A DNA stretch of 64,000 nt from Acidobacteriota bacterium (GTDB taxonomy: Bacteria; Acidobacteriota; Vicinamibacteria; Vicinamibacterales; CAVVIG01): the NCBI GenBank assembly GCA_018268955.1, contig JAFDVO010000013.1:62001-126000 (forward strand), in the 5' to 3' direction. Under the pieces are notes generated by a model, which saw only the letters and a list, made by a program, of their open reading frames with translations, made no database searches and had not been told where the DNA came from. This document shows, piece after piece, positions 34,230-43,410 of this stretch (positions are counted from its first letter, which is position 1; each line of letters opens with the position of its first letter). A program made the translations under genes and the position numbers.

Positions 34230-35522
34230 TCAACCCGATGTGGGGCGCGCCGTCGCCACGCGTGGCGTGTTCACCCTGACGGCCTGATCGACCGTTGTCA
34301 GTCGTGCGAAACGCATGAGCGCCTCTTCCAAATCCCCTGCCACCACGGACCAGTCGTACCGTGCGAGCACGAGCTCACGCGCAGCCTGCTCCAGCGCGCG
34401 TCGTCGGTCCACGTCGCGCAGCAGGCGGACGACGCCGCGTGCGAACGCGCGGGGCTCGTCCGCGAGCAGCAGGTGTTCACCGGCGGTGACCGGAAGGCCC
34501 TCCGCGCCGACGGTCGTGGAGACGACCGCCTTGCCCATGGCCATCGCCTCGAAGATCTTCAGCCGCGTACCGCCGCCAATGCGGAGCGGGACGATGTAGA
34601 CGGCTGCGTCGCGCATGAAGGGCCGGACGTCAGGGACCCGCCCGGTCACCTGCACGCCAGCGCCGTCTGCGAGACGCTGGACCGCGGGCGTGGGTGCACG
34701 CCCGACGATCTCGAGGCGGACCTCAGGTTCCTCCGCGCGGATCAGCGGGAGGATCTCCTTGCAGAAGAACTGCATCGCGTCTTCGTTCGGCAGCCAGTCC
34801 ATGGAACCGGTGAAGACCAGCGTCCGCGAGGTCGCCGGGCTCGCGCCGGCCTCGCGGGCCGGCGGAGCAAAGTACTCGGTGTCCACGCCCGTCGGCACCA
34901 CATGGATCGGGTGGCGTGCCGCGCCCGCGTACAGGCGCTCGAAGGTCTCGCGATCGGCATCGGAGACCGCCAGGACACCGTCGAATCGGGCGAGCGCGTT
35001 CCGCTCGAATCGGAGCATGCGCCGGTGCTGCACCGCATAGAGCAGGCGCTTCACCGTGCCCGCCGCGGTCTCGGCGTGGCGCCGCCAGATCTCCGCCTCG
35101 ACGTTGTGCGTGAAGAGCACCGCCGGGCAGGTGAGGCGCTCAGGCATGTTGACGATCGGCGGCAGGAAATCGCAGACGACCAGGTCGAACGCCGTGCGCG
35201 AGAGCACGTCGGCCACGGCGCGCCTGTAGGCAGACGATTCGTACTTCGCGACGGCGTACGGACGGGGATCGAGGAGGTGCCGCGCGGCATCGAGATAGAA
35301 CCGCCACGTACCCTTGGCCGCGTCGCGTCGTGGAACCGTGATCACCTCACTCGCGACCTCCCGCATCCCCTCCACGTCGTCTGGCGAATGCCCCGGATCG
35401 GCGTAGGAGAGGAACGTGATGGCGTGGTGGCGTGCGAGCTGCCGCATGAGGTGCCACGTGCGGAGCTTGCCGCCCTTGTCCAGCGGCAGGAGCAGATCGG
35501 ATTTGAGCCAGAGAATGCGCAT
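34230..35522 (-). CDS. GT4-family glycosyltransferase (PEP-CTERM/XrtA stp1-like)
   Basis: A 430-residue GT-B fold enzyme. The N-terminal domain starts 'MRILWLKSDLLLPLDKGGK' and has 'VLFTHNVEAEIWRR'. The C-terminal nucleotide-sugar domain has 'VFTGSMDWLPNEDAMQFFCKEILP', 'PLRIGGGTRLKIFEAMAMGKAVVST' and 'GAEGL', the GT4 EX7E-like region. This pattern resembles the sugar transferase found in exosortase-associated polysaccharide loci, though no exosortase is seen here. The donor sugar is unknown. It lies 3 bases from the upstream asparagine-synthetase-like gene and 88 bases from algD. Confidence 0.85.
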   Translation of the reverse strand: MRILWLKSDLLLPLDKGGKLRTWHLMRQLARHHAITFLSYADPGHSPDDVEGMREVASEVITVPRRDAAKGTWRFYLDAARHLLDPRPYAVAKYESSAYRRAVADVLSRTAFDLVVCDFLPPIVNMPERLTCPAVLFTHNVEAEIWRRHAETAAGTVKRLLYAVQHRRMLRFERNALARFDGVLAVSDADRETFERLYAGAARHPIHVVPTGVDTEYFAPPAREAGASPATSRTLVFTGSMDWLPNEDAMQFFCKEILPLIRAEEPEVRLEIVGRAPTPAVQRLADGAGVQVTGRVPDVRPFMRDAAVYIVPLRIGGGTRLKIFEAMAMGKAVVSTTVGAEGLPVTAGEHLLLADEPRAFARGVVRLLRDVDRRRALEQAARELVLARYDWSVVAGDLEEALMRFARLTTVDQAVRVNTPRVATARPTSG

Positions 35523-35525
35523 GCG

Positions 35526-37532
35526 TCAGGCCGCCGGTTGGTCAGCCGCCGCGCCTGCGGCGACGTCCGCCTCGTGCGCGGGCCGTGCGAGCGCGGGGGA
35601 CGGAGCCGAGAGGCTCTGGATGCCGCTGCCGTCGATGAACGTGCGGAACCAGAGCTCGAGGTTGAGGAGCATCCAGATGCGATCCCACCCGTCCGTGCTG
35701 GCGCTCGCGTGATCCTCGAGCAGCCGTTCGACGGCACGCGGCTCGATCACGCCGCGCTCGCGGGTGCGGCGGTCGAGCAGCACGTCCCGGATCGGTCCGA
35801 GCCAGCGCTCGCGCGTCCAGCGGGAGAACGGCACCGGAAAGCCCATTTTCGGTCGCGTGAGGATCGCCTCCGGGAGCACGCCCTTCATCGCTTCGCGGAG
35901 CACGCGCTTGGTGGTCCACCGCGAGAGCTTCCAGCTGTCCGGCAGCGTCCACGCATACTCCACGAGCTTGTGGTCGAGGAACGGCACGCGGCTCTCGATG
36001 GATGCGGCCATGCTCATCTGGTCCTGCTTCATCAGCAGTTCGACCAGGTAGGTCTTCATGTCGGCATAGAGCAGGCGCGTCAGGAGGCTGCTGCCAGCAG
36101 GTGGCTTCTCGAAGCGTGCGATCGATTCGCCGTACGCGCGTGCGTCGATGCCGGACTGGAGTCCTGCCGCGAGCAGCGCGCGCTGATCCCCAAGGCGAAT
36201 GGCCGCGAAGTTGTCGAGGAACATCGCCGCGGGCGTCCGGTCCATCGCCAGGAAGGACCGTGTGGCGAGCCGCCGCGCGCGCGGGGGCAGCGTGGGCAGG
36301 AGGGCATTGGCAACGGCTCCGCGCAGGGCCTTCGGCAGCATGCGCTGATAGACGGTGCCGGCCCGCCAGTTGAGGGCGATGCGCGGGTACTTGCCGTAGC
36401 CGGCCAGCAACTCGTCGCTGCCCTCGCCGGTCAGCACGACCGTGACATGCTCGCGCGCGAGCTTGGAGACAAAGTAGAGCGGGACGCTCGACGGGTGGGC
36501 GATCGGCTCGTCCTCGTGCCAGATCAGGCGTGGCAGCGCGCCGAAGAAGTCCTCATCATCGATCACGATCTCGTGCGGCTCGGCACCGATGGCACGGGCC
36601 ACGTCGCGGGCGTAGCCAAGCTCGTTGAACGCCTGTTCCTCGAAGCCGACCGAGAAGGTCTTGATCGGACGGCCGACCTGCCGCGCCATCAACGCGGCAA
36701 TCGCGCTGCTGTCGATGCCACCGGAGAGGAACATCCCGAGCGGCACATCAGCCATCAGCCGGAGGCGAACCGCTTCTTCCAGCAGTTCGCGGAAGCGCAC
36801 GACCGGATCGGCACCGGCGGCGAGGTCGCCGCTGGCACGGATGCCATTCCGCCGTCCCGCGGGCACGTCCCACCACTCCTGCACGGTCGCGCGCCCCTGC
36901 TCGAAGACGAGGCGATGGCCGGGCAGCAGCTTCCGGATGCCCACGAACATCGTGTCCTCGCCAGACACATAGCGCGTGCTCAGGAGTTCCGGTAGCGCTG
37001 CGAGGTTGGGCGACGTCGTCACCAGCCCGCTGGCGAGCAGCGCCTTGATCTCCGACGCAAACAGGAGGGTGCTCCCGACCTGTGCCCAGTACAACGGCTT
37101 TACGCCGAGCCGGTCGCGCACGAGAAGGAGGCGTCCGCGACGGCTGTCCCAGAGCGCGAACGCGAACATGCCGCGGAAGCGCTCGACGCACGCGTCGCCC
37201 CACTGCTCGTACGCGTGGACGATGGTCTCCGTGTCGGACCGGGTCCGGTAGCGATGGCCGTGCGACTCCAGCTCGCGACGCACCTCGGCGTGGTTGTAGA
37301 TCTCGCCGTTGTAGACGACCTGGACGCGTCCGTTCTCGTTCGCGAGCGGCTGGTGCCCGCTCGAGAGGTCGACGATGCTGAGGCGCCGGTGCGCCAGCGC
37401 CGCCCGCGCGTCGACGAACAGCCCGGCTTCATCCGGCCCACGATGCGTGAGGATGTCGCGCATGCGGATGGCGGTGTCCGGCGCGTCGGCGGGGAGCCCG
37501 TCGAACGACACGAAACCAGCAATGCCGCACAT
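35526..37532 (-). CDS. Asparagine-synthetase-type amidotransferase 1
   Basis: A 668-residue class II glutamine amidotransferase. The start is set at ATG 37532 because Cys2 must be the N-terminal nucleophile ('MCGIAGFVSF'); the longer frame would bury it. The glutaminase domain (2-200) has 'HRGPDEAG' and 'YNGEIYNH'. The synthetase domain has the pyrophosphate loop 'FLSGGIDSS' and 'VVLTGEGSDELLAGYGKYP'. In surface-polysaccharide loci such proteins amidate carboxyls, for example uronic acids. Its variant 'TGEGSDE' differs from 'SGDGGDE' in the other two copies. It overlaps the next gene by one base (TGATG). Confidence 0.88.
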   Translation of the reverse strand: MCGIAGFVSFDGLPADAPDTAIRMRDILTHRGPDEAGLFVDARAALAHRRLSIVDLSSGHQPLANENGRVQVVYNGEIYNHAEVRRELESHGHRYRTRSDTETIVHAYEQWGDACVERFRGMFAFALWDSRRGRLLLVRDRLGVKPLYWAQVGSTLLFASEIKALLASGLVTTSPNLAALPELLSTRYVSGEDTMFVGIRKLLPGHRLVFEQGRATVQEWWDVPAGRRNGIRASGDLAAGADPVVRFRELLEEAVRLRLMADVPLGMFLSGGIDSSAIAALMARQVGRPIKTFSVGFEEQAFNELGYARDVARAIGAEPHEIVIDDEDFFGALPRLIWHEDEPIAHPSSVPLYFVSKLAREHVTVVLTGEGSDELLAGYGKYPRIALNWRAGTVYQRMLPKALRGAVANALLPTLPPRARRLATRSFLAMDRTPAAMFLDNFAAIRLGDQRALLAAGLQSGIDARAYGESIARFEKPPAGSSLLTRLLYADMKTYLVELLMKQDQMSMAASIESRVPFLDHKLVEYAWTLPDSWKLSRWTTKRVLREAMKGVLPEAILTRPKMGFPVPFSRWTRERWLGPIRDVLLDRRTRERGVIEPRAVERLLEDHASASTDGWDRIWMLLNLELWFRTFIDGSGIQSLSAPSPALARPAHEADVAAGAAADQPAA

Positions 37533-39442
37533 CAGGCCGCCACCTCCGCGGCGCGGCGCCGCGTCATCGTGCCTTCTGCGCACTCACGGAACCACAGCTC
37601 CAGCATCAGGAGGCTCCAGAGGCGATGACGATGGTCCTTCGCCCCGGATTGATGTTCGCGCCAGATCCGCTCGACAGCGGTCACGTCGAGCAGCCCGCGG
37701 TTGCGCATCCGCCCGTCGAAGAACAGGTCGCCGGCCAGCGGCTTCAGTGCGGTTCGCAGCCAGTAGCCGATTGGGGCCTCGAACCCGTGCTTGGGGCGGT
37801 TCACGATCGGCGCGGGCACGTACCGCTCCAGCAGCCGCCGCAGCAGGTACTTGCCCTGCCCCTGACGGACCTTGAGCGCGCCGGGTACACGCGCCGCGAA
37901 CTCGAGGAGGCGATGGTCGAGCAGGGGTTCGCGTGCCTCGAGCGACACGGCCATGCTCGTGCGGTCAACCTTCGTCATGATGTCGTCGATGAGATAGGTG
38001 TTCGCGTCGACGTAGAGGGCCCGGTCCAGTGCGTCTGGCGATGGGCAGTCCTCGTACGCCGCCCTGAACCCGCGGAACGGGTCGGCGTCGCGGGTCTCGG
38101 CAGCGAAGGCCGGCGTGTACAACGCGGCCCGATCGCCATCCTCGAAGAACGAGTACGCGTGCTTCCGTGCGCAGGCGTCCGCCGGCGTCAGCGCGAGATG
38201 GCGGAGGGAACGGACGCCCTTCATGCGCAGGGGCAGGTACCGGCCCATCAGGCCCGCCGCCCGCGCAGCGGGTGCTCCCAGGCCCTCGCGCACGCGCGCC
38301 TCCCAGAGCTCCACGCGATGGCGTGCGTAGCCAGCCCACAGTTCGTCGCCGCCGTCGCCCGACAACGCCACCGTGACGTGCCGTCGCGCGGCTTCGGACA
38401 CGTAGTAGGTCGGCACCATCGATGAGTCCGCGAAGGGCTCATCGAAGTGCCACGCGAGCCGCGGCAGCAGGTCCGCCACCCGCGGCGAGACGACGTGCTC
38501 GTGCTGCTCCGTGCCGAGGTGCGTGGCGACGATGCGGGCGTGCTGAAGTTCGTTGTAGGCGTGCTCGTCGAAGCCGACGGACGTGGTCACAACCCGCCCG
38601 CGGTTCAGTCGGGCCATGACGGCGACCACCAGGCTGGAATCGATGCCGCCGGACAGGAAGGCGCCGAGCGGTACGTCGCTCATCAGCCGCAGTTCGACCG
38701 ACTCGGTGACCACCTCTTCGAGCCGATCGAGCAGTACCGGTTCGGTGTCGGTCCACGCGTCCCCGTCGAACGGCAACGTCCAGTACCGCCGCAGGCGGGC
38801 GTGGCCCCCCTCGACGACGAGCATGTGCGCGGCCGGCAGCTTCGCGATGTGCCGGTAGATGCTGACCGGCGAGGGGATGTACTGGAACGCGAGAAACGCG
38901 TCGATCGCCTCCGGATCCCACTCACGCCGGACCGCCGGATGCTGGAGCAGCGCCTTCAGCTCGGATCCGAACACCAGTGTCGACCCGTCAAGGTGGTAGA
39001 AGAGCGGCTTCACGCCCAGCCGGTCGCGGACGAGGAGCACACGGCCGGCCCGGCTGTCCCAGATGACGAACGCGAACATGCCGCGGAAGTCGCGGACGCA
39101 GTCATCGCCCCACTGCTCGTACGCGTGGATGATCGTCTCGGTGTCGGACTGCGTGCGGTAACGGTGGCCGAGGCTCTCGAGCCGCCGGCGGATCTCCGCG
39201 TGGTTGTAGATCTCGCCGTTGAACACGACCCACACGGAGCCGTCCTCGTTGCACATCGGCTGCTGGCCGTTGCCAAGGTCGACGATGCTGAGGCGCCGGT
39301 GGGCGAGGGCCGCGAACTGGTCGCAGTGCAGGCCCGCCTCGTCAGGACCGCGGTGGGTGAGCACGTCGCGCATGCTCGTCGCAATGGCGGCGGCGCCTTC
39401 GGGAAGGCCGTCGAACGAGATGAATCCGGCGATGCCGCACAT
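37532..39442 (-). CDS. Asparagine-synthetase-type amidotransferase 2
   Basis: A 636-residue amidotransferase with Cys2 ('MCGIAGFISF'), 'HRGPDEAGL', 'FNGEIYNH', pyrophosphate loop 'FLSGGIDSS' and 'LSGDGGDELWAGYARHR'. It is a paralogue of its neighbours: the glutaminase domains of copies 1 and 2 are strikingly similar. Both GAT and ATP-pyrophosphatase motifs are complete, so it should be catalytically competent. Whether it makes asparagine or amidates a polysaccharide precursor cannot be told from sequence; cotranscription with glycosyltransferases favours the latter. Its stop is shared with the start of copy 1. Confidence 0.88.
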   Translation of the reverse strand: MCGIAGFISFDGLPEGAAAIATSMRDVLTHRGPDEAGLHCDQFAALAHRRLSIVDLGNGQQPMCNEDGSVWVVFNGEIYNHAEIRRRLESLGHRYRTQSDTETIIHAYEQWGDDCVRDFRGMFAFVIWDSRAGRVLLVRDRLGVKPLFYHLDGSTLVFGSELKALLQHPAVRREWDPEAIDAFLAFQYIPSPVSIYRHIAKLPAAHMLVVEGGHARLRRYWTLPFDGDAWTDTEPVLLDRLEEVVTESVELRLMSDVPLGAFLSGGIDSSLVVAVMARLNRGRVVTTSVGFDEHAYNELQHARIVATHLGTEQHEHVVSPRVADLLPRLAWHFDEPFADSSMVPTYYVSEAARRHVTVALSGDGGDELWAGYARHRVELWEARVREGLGAPAARAAGLMGRYLPLRMKGVRSLRHLALTPADACARKHAYSFFEDGDRAALYTPAFAAETRDADPFRGFRAAYEDCPSPDALDRALYVDANTYLIDDIMTKVDRTSMAVSLEAREPLLDHRLLEFAARVPGALKVRQGQGKYLLRRLLERYVPAPIVNRPKHGFEAPIGYWLRTALKPLAGDLFFDGRMRNRGLLDVTAVERIWREHQSGAKDHRHRLWSLLMLELWFRECAEGTMTRRRAAEVAA

Positions 39443-39444
39443 AG

Positions 39445-40593
39445 TCAGAGGGGCGCGTAACGAGATTCGACCGGCCGGACCGGCACGCGCCTGGCGACCT
39501 CGTCGAGATAGAGGTGTTCGAAGGCCGACACCATGCGGTCGAACGAGAACCGCCGGAGCACGAACTCCCGCCCGGCCGCGGCGATGCCGCGCGCGAGCTG
39601 AGGGTCGCTCATGAGGCGGAGCATCTCTGTCGCGAGCGCGTGCGGGTCGCGTGGGGGCACCAGCAGCCCGGTGCGCTCGTGCTGCACGACCTCGAGGACC
39701 CCTCCCACTCGGCTCGCCACCACCGGCAGGCCCGCGGCCATCGCTTCGAGCAGGGCGTTGGGGAACGCTTCCGAATCCGAAGGCAGCACGCAGAGATCCG
39801 CTTCTCCCAGCCGCCGCGCCACGTCCTCGACGTGGCCCTCGAGCTGGAACGCATGGGCGACGCCGCGTTCGCGTGCGCGGGCCTCGAGCACTGGGCGCTC
39901 CGTGCCGCCCCCGATCAGCGTGAACCGCGCATCGGGGTAGCGCTGGAGGATGGCTGGCGCTGCGTCAATGAGGACATCCTGGCCCTTGCCTGGCCTGAGG
40001 TTCGCGACCATCGCCACCTGCCGAAGCGCAGGGGGCAGGTCCCGCGCGATGAAGCGCGATCCGTCCAGGCCGTTGGGCACGACGGCAATGCGGTCGGCGG
40101 CGAGCCGCTCGCGGACGAGGCGTTCGGCAACCGCGTGTGCGTTGGCTACCACGCGATGGGCGCACGCGTACGAGGCGCGCTGCACGACAACTTGCGCACG
40201 GCTCTTGCCGGCCGCGAACTCACGACGGCTGCCGAGCCGGACCGGGACGCCGGCCGCAGCGGCCGACGGCAGGAAGAAGATGTTCGTGTAGAGATCCGAC
40301 GTGTGCACGAGCGTGATGGACCGTTCGCGGCACCAGGCGCCGAACCGGCGCGCCTGGCGCAGCGTGTCGGTCCTCGCGAACCCGCGCAGCGGGAACGCGC
40401 CGATCGACGCGGCGGCCGACTCGACCTGTGGAAACCAGGCTCCGTCCGTGCTGAAGCACGCGACGTGCACCTGCCAGGACGTCGGATCGAGGCGACGGAC
40501 CAGCTCGATCATCTGCCGCTCGGTACCGCCCGGATGGAAGCTTTGAATTGCAATCGCAATCGGCAGAGGTCGGGCGATCGGCACGGTCCCCAT
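39445..40593 (-). CDS. GT4-family glycosyltransferase
   Basis: A 382-residue GT-B enzyme. ATG 40593 is chosen because the conserved start 'IAIAIQSFHPGGTERQM' follows; the longer frame upstream is poorly conserved and would cover the 115-base gap. Motifs: 'HTSDLYTNIF', 'ANLRPGKGQDVLIDA', 'LPSDSEAFPNALLEAMAAGLPVVASRVGGVLEVV', the last being the GT4 EX7E signature. No signal peptide is seen. It ends 2 bases before the start of amidotransferase copy 2. Confidence 0.85.
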   Translation of the reverse strand: MGTVPIARPLPIAIAIQSFHPGGTERQMIELVRRLDPTSWQVHVACFSTDGAWFPQVESAAASIGAFPLRGFARTDTLRQARRFGAWCRERSITLVHTSDLYTNIFFLPSAAAAGVPVRLGSRREFAAGKSRAQVVVQRASYACAHRVVANAHAVAERLVRERLAADRIAVVPNGLDGSRFIARDLPPALRQVAMVANLRPGKGQDVLIDAAPAILQRYPDARFTLIGGGTERPVLEARARERGVAHAFQLEGHVEDVARRLGEADLCVLPSDSEAFPNALLEAMAAGLPVVASRVGGVLEVVQHERTGLLVPPRDPHALATEMLRLMSDPQLARGIAAAGREFVLRRFSFDRMVSAFEHLYLDEVARRVPVRPVESRYAPL

Positions 40594-40708
40594 CTGAGCA
40601 AGCGGGGTGCCACGGTTCAGCGCGTCGACACTCCGGAAATTCCGCTTTTCGCGACGCCGTGCACGCCACAGTGGAAAGGCTTTTCGCAGAAAGTGGTGGA
40701 CGGGTGCG

Positions 40709-41494
40709 CTATGTGCAGTAGAGGTGGCCGCGGATAGCGCCGGGCAACTGCTCCGGCCGCTGCAGGAGCGACTGGCTCTCGACATGGAGGATGTCGTACC
40801 CCGCCTCCCAGAGCAGGGCCGCGACAGCGCGCACGTTGTGGAGCTTGAGGGCCGCGTCGGCCCCGTGCAGCTCGATATAGAGACGCGGGTGGCGCCTGCT
40901 CATGAGGGTCCGCATTCCCTGCAGCACGTCGAGCTCCAGCCCTTCGACGTCGAGCTTCACGAAGTCCGGTTCGGGCAGGCCGGAGGCGACCTGCTGGTCG
41001 AGCGTATCGACCTCGACCTCCACCGCCGCCACATGCGGTTCGTGCCGGATCTGATCGGCTATGCGTGCGTCGAGGGAGCCACGGGCGGTTTCGTCCGGCG
41101 GGAAGACGAGCGTGGCGCGCCCCGGCGCCGACCCGAGCGCCAGCTGCCGGAGGGTGACGTGACCGAATCCGTTGAGGCGGACGTTCTCCGCAATGCGCTG
41201 GGCATTGCGTGGGTTGGGCTCGAACGTGATCACGTGGCCACGCGGTCCGACGCGCCTCGCGAAGAAGAGCGTGAACACACCTTCGTACCCGCCGACGTCG
41301 TAGATCGTTTCGCCTTCGAGCGTGAGCTGCTCGAGGAACTCTTCTTCCGCCGAGCGCGCCCCGAGCCGGGGGACGAACCCGAGGCCGCCGCGGCGCTTGA
41401 GTCCACGGGCGAGGCCGTGGCGCACCGTGTACACGCGATGCGCGACAAGGGGCTGCAGTGAGGAGATGACGGCGCGTTTGAGCATCGGGTTCAT
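40709..41494 (-). CDS. FkbM-family SAM-dependent methyltransferase
   Basis: A 261-residue class I methyltransferase of the FkbM type. Motifs: 'IYDVGGYEGVFTLFFARRVGPRGHVITFEPNP' (SAM-binding motif I), 'VEVDTLDQQV' and the FkbM signature 'FVKLDVEGLELDVLQGM'. The family O-methylates sugars or related small molecules. The true start is ATG 41494, overlapping the stop of amidotransferase copy 3 by ATGA; an upstream extension would run through that gene. It lies inside the glycosyltransferase cluster, so sugar O-methylation is likely. Confidence 0.87.
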   Translation of the reverse strand: MNPMLKRAVISSLQPLVAHRVYTVRHGLARGLKRRGGLGFVPRLGARSAEEEFLEQLTLEGETIYDVGGYEGVFTLFFARRVGPRGHVITFEPNPRNAQRIAENVRLNGFGHVTLRQLALGSAPGRATLVFPPDETARGSLDARIADQIRHEPHVAAVEVEVDTLDQQVASGLPEPDFVKLDVEGLELDVLQGMRTLMSRRHPRLYIELHGADAALKLHNVRAVAALLWEAGYDILHVESQSLLQRPEQLPGAIRGHLYCT

Positions 41495-43407
41495 CCTGCG
41501 ATCGAGGCGGTCAGGCTCGCATGCCCGTGACCCTGATCGATGTAGTGGCAGTGCCAGCGTTCGAAGACGACGAGTTGCCAGAGGCGGAGCGAGTGATCGC
41601 GCCGGCCGGAGAGGTGCTCGTGCACCAGCCGCGTGACGAAGCGGGAATCGAAGTAGCCGCGCTGCTTCGCGCGCGCCGACAGCAGCGTGTCGGCAAACAG
41701 TTCCCGCAGCTGGCCGCGGAACCACACGCCGAGCGGCACGCCGAAACCCTGCTTGCGCCGGTCGACGAGGCCCGCTGGCAGCACCCGGGCCGCCACCTCC
41801 TTGAGGACGTGCTTGCGACGGCCCTCACGAATCTTGAGTGATGCCGGCAACGCCATCGCGAAGTCGATGACCGCGTTGTCAAGCAGCGGGACCCGGGATT
41901 CGATGGAGTGCGCCATGCTCATGCGGTCGACCTTGGTGAGCACGTCCTCAGGCAGGTACGTCTCCGTGTCGAAGCGCATCATCTGGCTGGGCCAGGGCAG
42001 CGAGGCGTAGCGGTCGAAATGCGCTGCAACCCGGACTTCAGGGTCCGGGTGCGCGAGTGCCGTCCGCAGATCCCCGGAGAGCAGCGCGGGCTTCTCATCT
42101 GCGCTGAAGTACCGTACCGCGTCGATGTAGCGCGCGCGGTCGCTGCGGCCGACGTGCCTGAGGAAGTTCTTGCCACGCATCCCGTGTGGCATCCGCTCTG
42201 CCGTGAGCGCTGCGACACGCCGCAGCACCGGCGGTGCGTAGCGATCGAACGCCGTCACGCGCGGATGCGGCACGTAGCGGTCGTATCCGCCGAACAGCTC
42301 GTCGCCCCCGTCTCCGGAGAGCACGACGGTCACGTGCCGTCGCGCCAGTTCGGACACGTACCAGGTGGGAATCGCCGACGCGTCGGCGAACGGCTCGTCG
42401 AAGTGCCCAATGAGCCGGTCGAGGATGTCGACCGCGTCGGGACGCACGACGAACTCGTGATGATCCGTGCCGACGTGTTCGGCCACCCGCCGCGCATGCT
42501 CCAGCTCGTCGAAGGCCGGCTCGTCGAAGCCGATGGAGAAGGTCTTCACCCTGGCCGACGAACGACGCGCCATCAGGGCGACGACCAGCGATGAGTCCAC
42601 GCCGCCCGAGAGGAAGGCGCCGAGTGGCACCTCGCTCACCATATGAGCGGCCACGGCGTCCTCGAGCACCTGCTCGAGAGCGGTCACTGCGTCGCCTTCC
42701 GTGCCGTGGAAGGGTTCGTCGACCGGCGGCCGCCAGTACGGGCGCACGTCGGCGGAACCGTCCCGCCATACGAGGACGTGGCCCGGAGGCAGCTTCTCAA
42801 TCCCCCTGAAGATGGACGCATCGCGCGGCGTGTAAAGGAACGAGAGGTAGTGGTTCAGCGCATCCGCGTCCACCTCGCGGCCGACGTCCGGCAGCGTGAG
42901 CAGCGACTTCAGTTCGGAGCCAAAAGCCAGACCGCTCCGCGTCCTCGCGTAGTACAGCGGCTTGATGCCCACCCGATCGCGTGCGAGGACCAGCTCGCGC
43001 GTCCGCACGTTCCAGAGTGCGAATCCGAACATGCCGCGCAGCCGCGGAAGGGCATCGAGCCCCCACTGTTCGTACGCGTGCACGATCGTCTCGGTATCCG
43101 ACGCGGTGGCGAAGTGATGGCCCAGCGACTCCAGTTCGCGTCGCAGCTCGCGGTAGTTGTAGATCTCGCCGTTGAAAACCAGCCAGAGGGTGCGGTCCTC
43201 GTTCGGCATCGGCTGGTGTCCGCCGGACAGGTCGATGATGCTGAGGCGGCGCATGCCGAGGGCGACGTCATCGCCCACCCAGACCCCTTCATCGTCCGGT
43301 CCGCGATGGCGAATCGCCGCGCACATCGCCCGGAGGCGCAGCTCCGCGCTGTCGGCGGTGTACCCGGACTGTTCGAACGCGTCCACGAACCCTGCAATGC
43401 CACACAT
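41491..43407 (-). CDS. Asparagine-synthetase-type amidotransferase 3
   Basis: A 638-residue amidotransferase starting 'MCGIAGFVDAF' with Cys2 as nucleophile. It has 'HRGPDDEGVWVGDD', 'RRLSIIDLSGGHQPM', 'FNGEIYNYRELRRELE', the loop 'FLSGGVDSS' and 'LSGDGGDELFGGYDRY'. It is the closest of the three to the amidotransferase of exosortase-type polysaccharide loci. The gene starts 3 bases from the heparinase-type gene stop and overlaps the FkbM gene by four bases, which indicates tight cotranscription. Confidence 0.88.
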   Translation of the reverse strand: MCGIAGFVDAFEQSGYTADSAELRLRAMCAAIRHRGPDDEGVWVGDDVALGMRRLSIIDLSGGHQPMPNEDRTLWLVFNGEIYNYRELRRELESLGHHFATASDTETIVHAYEQWGLDALPRLRGMFGFALWNVRTRELVLARDRVGIKPLYYARTRSGLAFGSELKSLLTLPDVGREVDADALNHYLSFLYTPRDASIFRGIEKLPPGHVLVWRDGSADVRPYWRPPVDEPFHGTEGDAVTALEQVLEDAVAAHMVSEVPLGAFLSGGVDSSLVVALMARRSSARVKTFSIGFDEPAFDELEHARRVAEHVGTDHHEFVVRPDAVDILDRLIGHFDEPFADASAIPTWYVSELARRHVTVVLSGDGGDELFGGYDRYVPHPRVTAFDRYAPPVLRRVAALTAERMPHGMRGKNFLRHVGRSDRARYIDAVRYFSADEKPALLSGDLRTALAHPDPEVRVAAHFDRYASLPWPSQMMRFDTETYLPEDVLTKVDRMSMAHSIESRVPLLDNAVIDFAMALPASLKIREGRRKHVLKEVAARVLPAGLVDRRKQGFGVPLGVWFRGQLRELFADTLLSARAKQRGYFDSRFVTRLVHEHLSGRRDHSLRLWQLVVFERWHCHYIDQGHGHASLTASIAG

Positions 43408-43410
43408 CGG

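Noticed and set aside
34218-36995. A 925-residue open frame on the plus strand opposite the GT4 and amidotransferase genes
   Set aside because: It is antisense to two well-conserved genes, has no recognisable motif, and is rich in Arg, His, Glu and Val as expected of the complement of GC-rich coding DNA.
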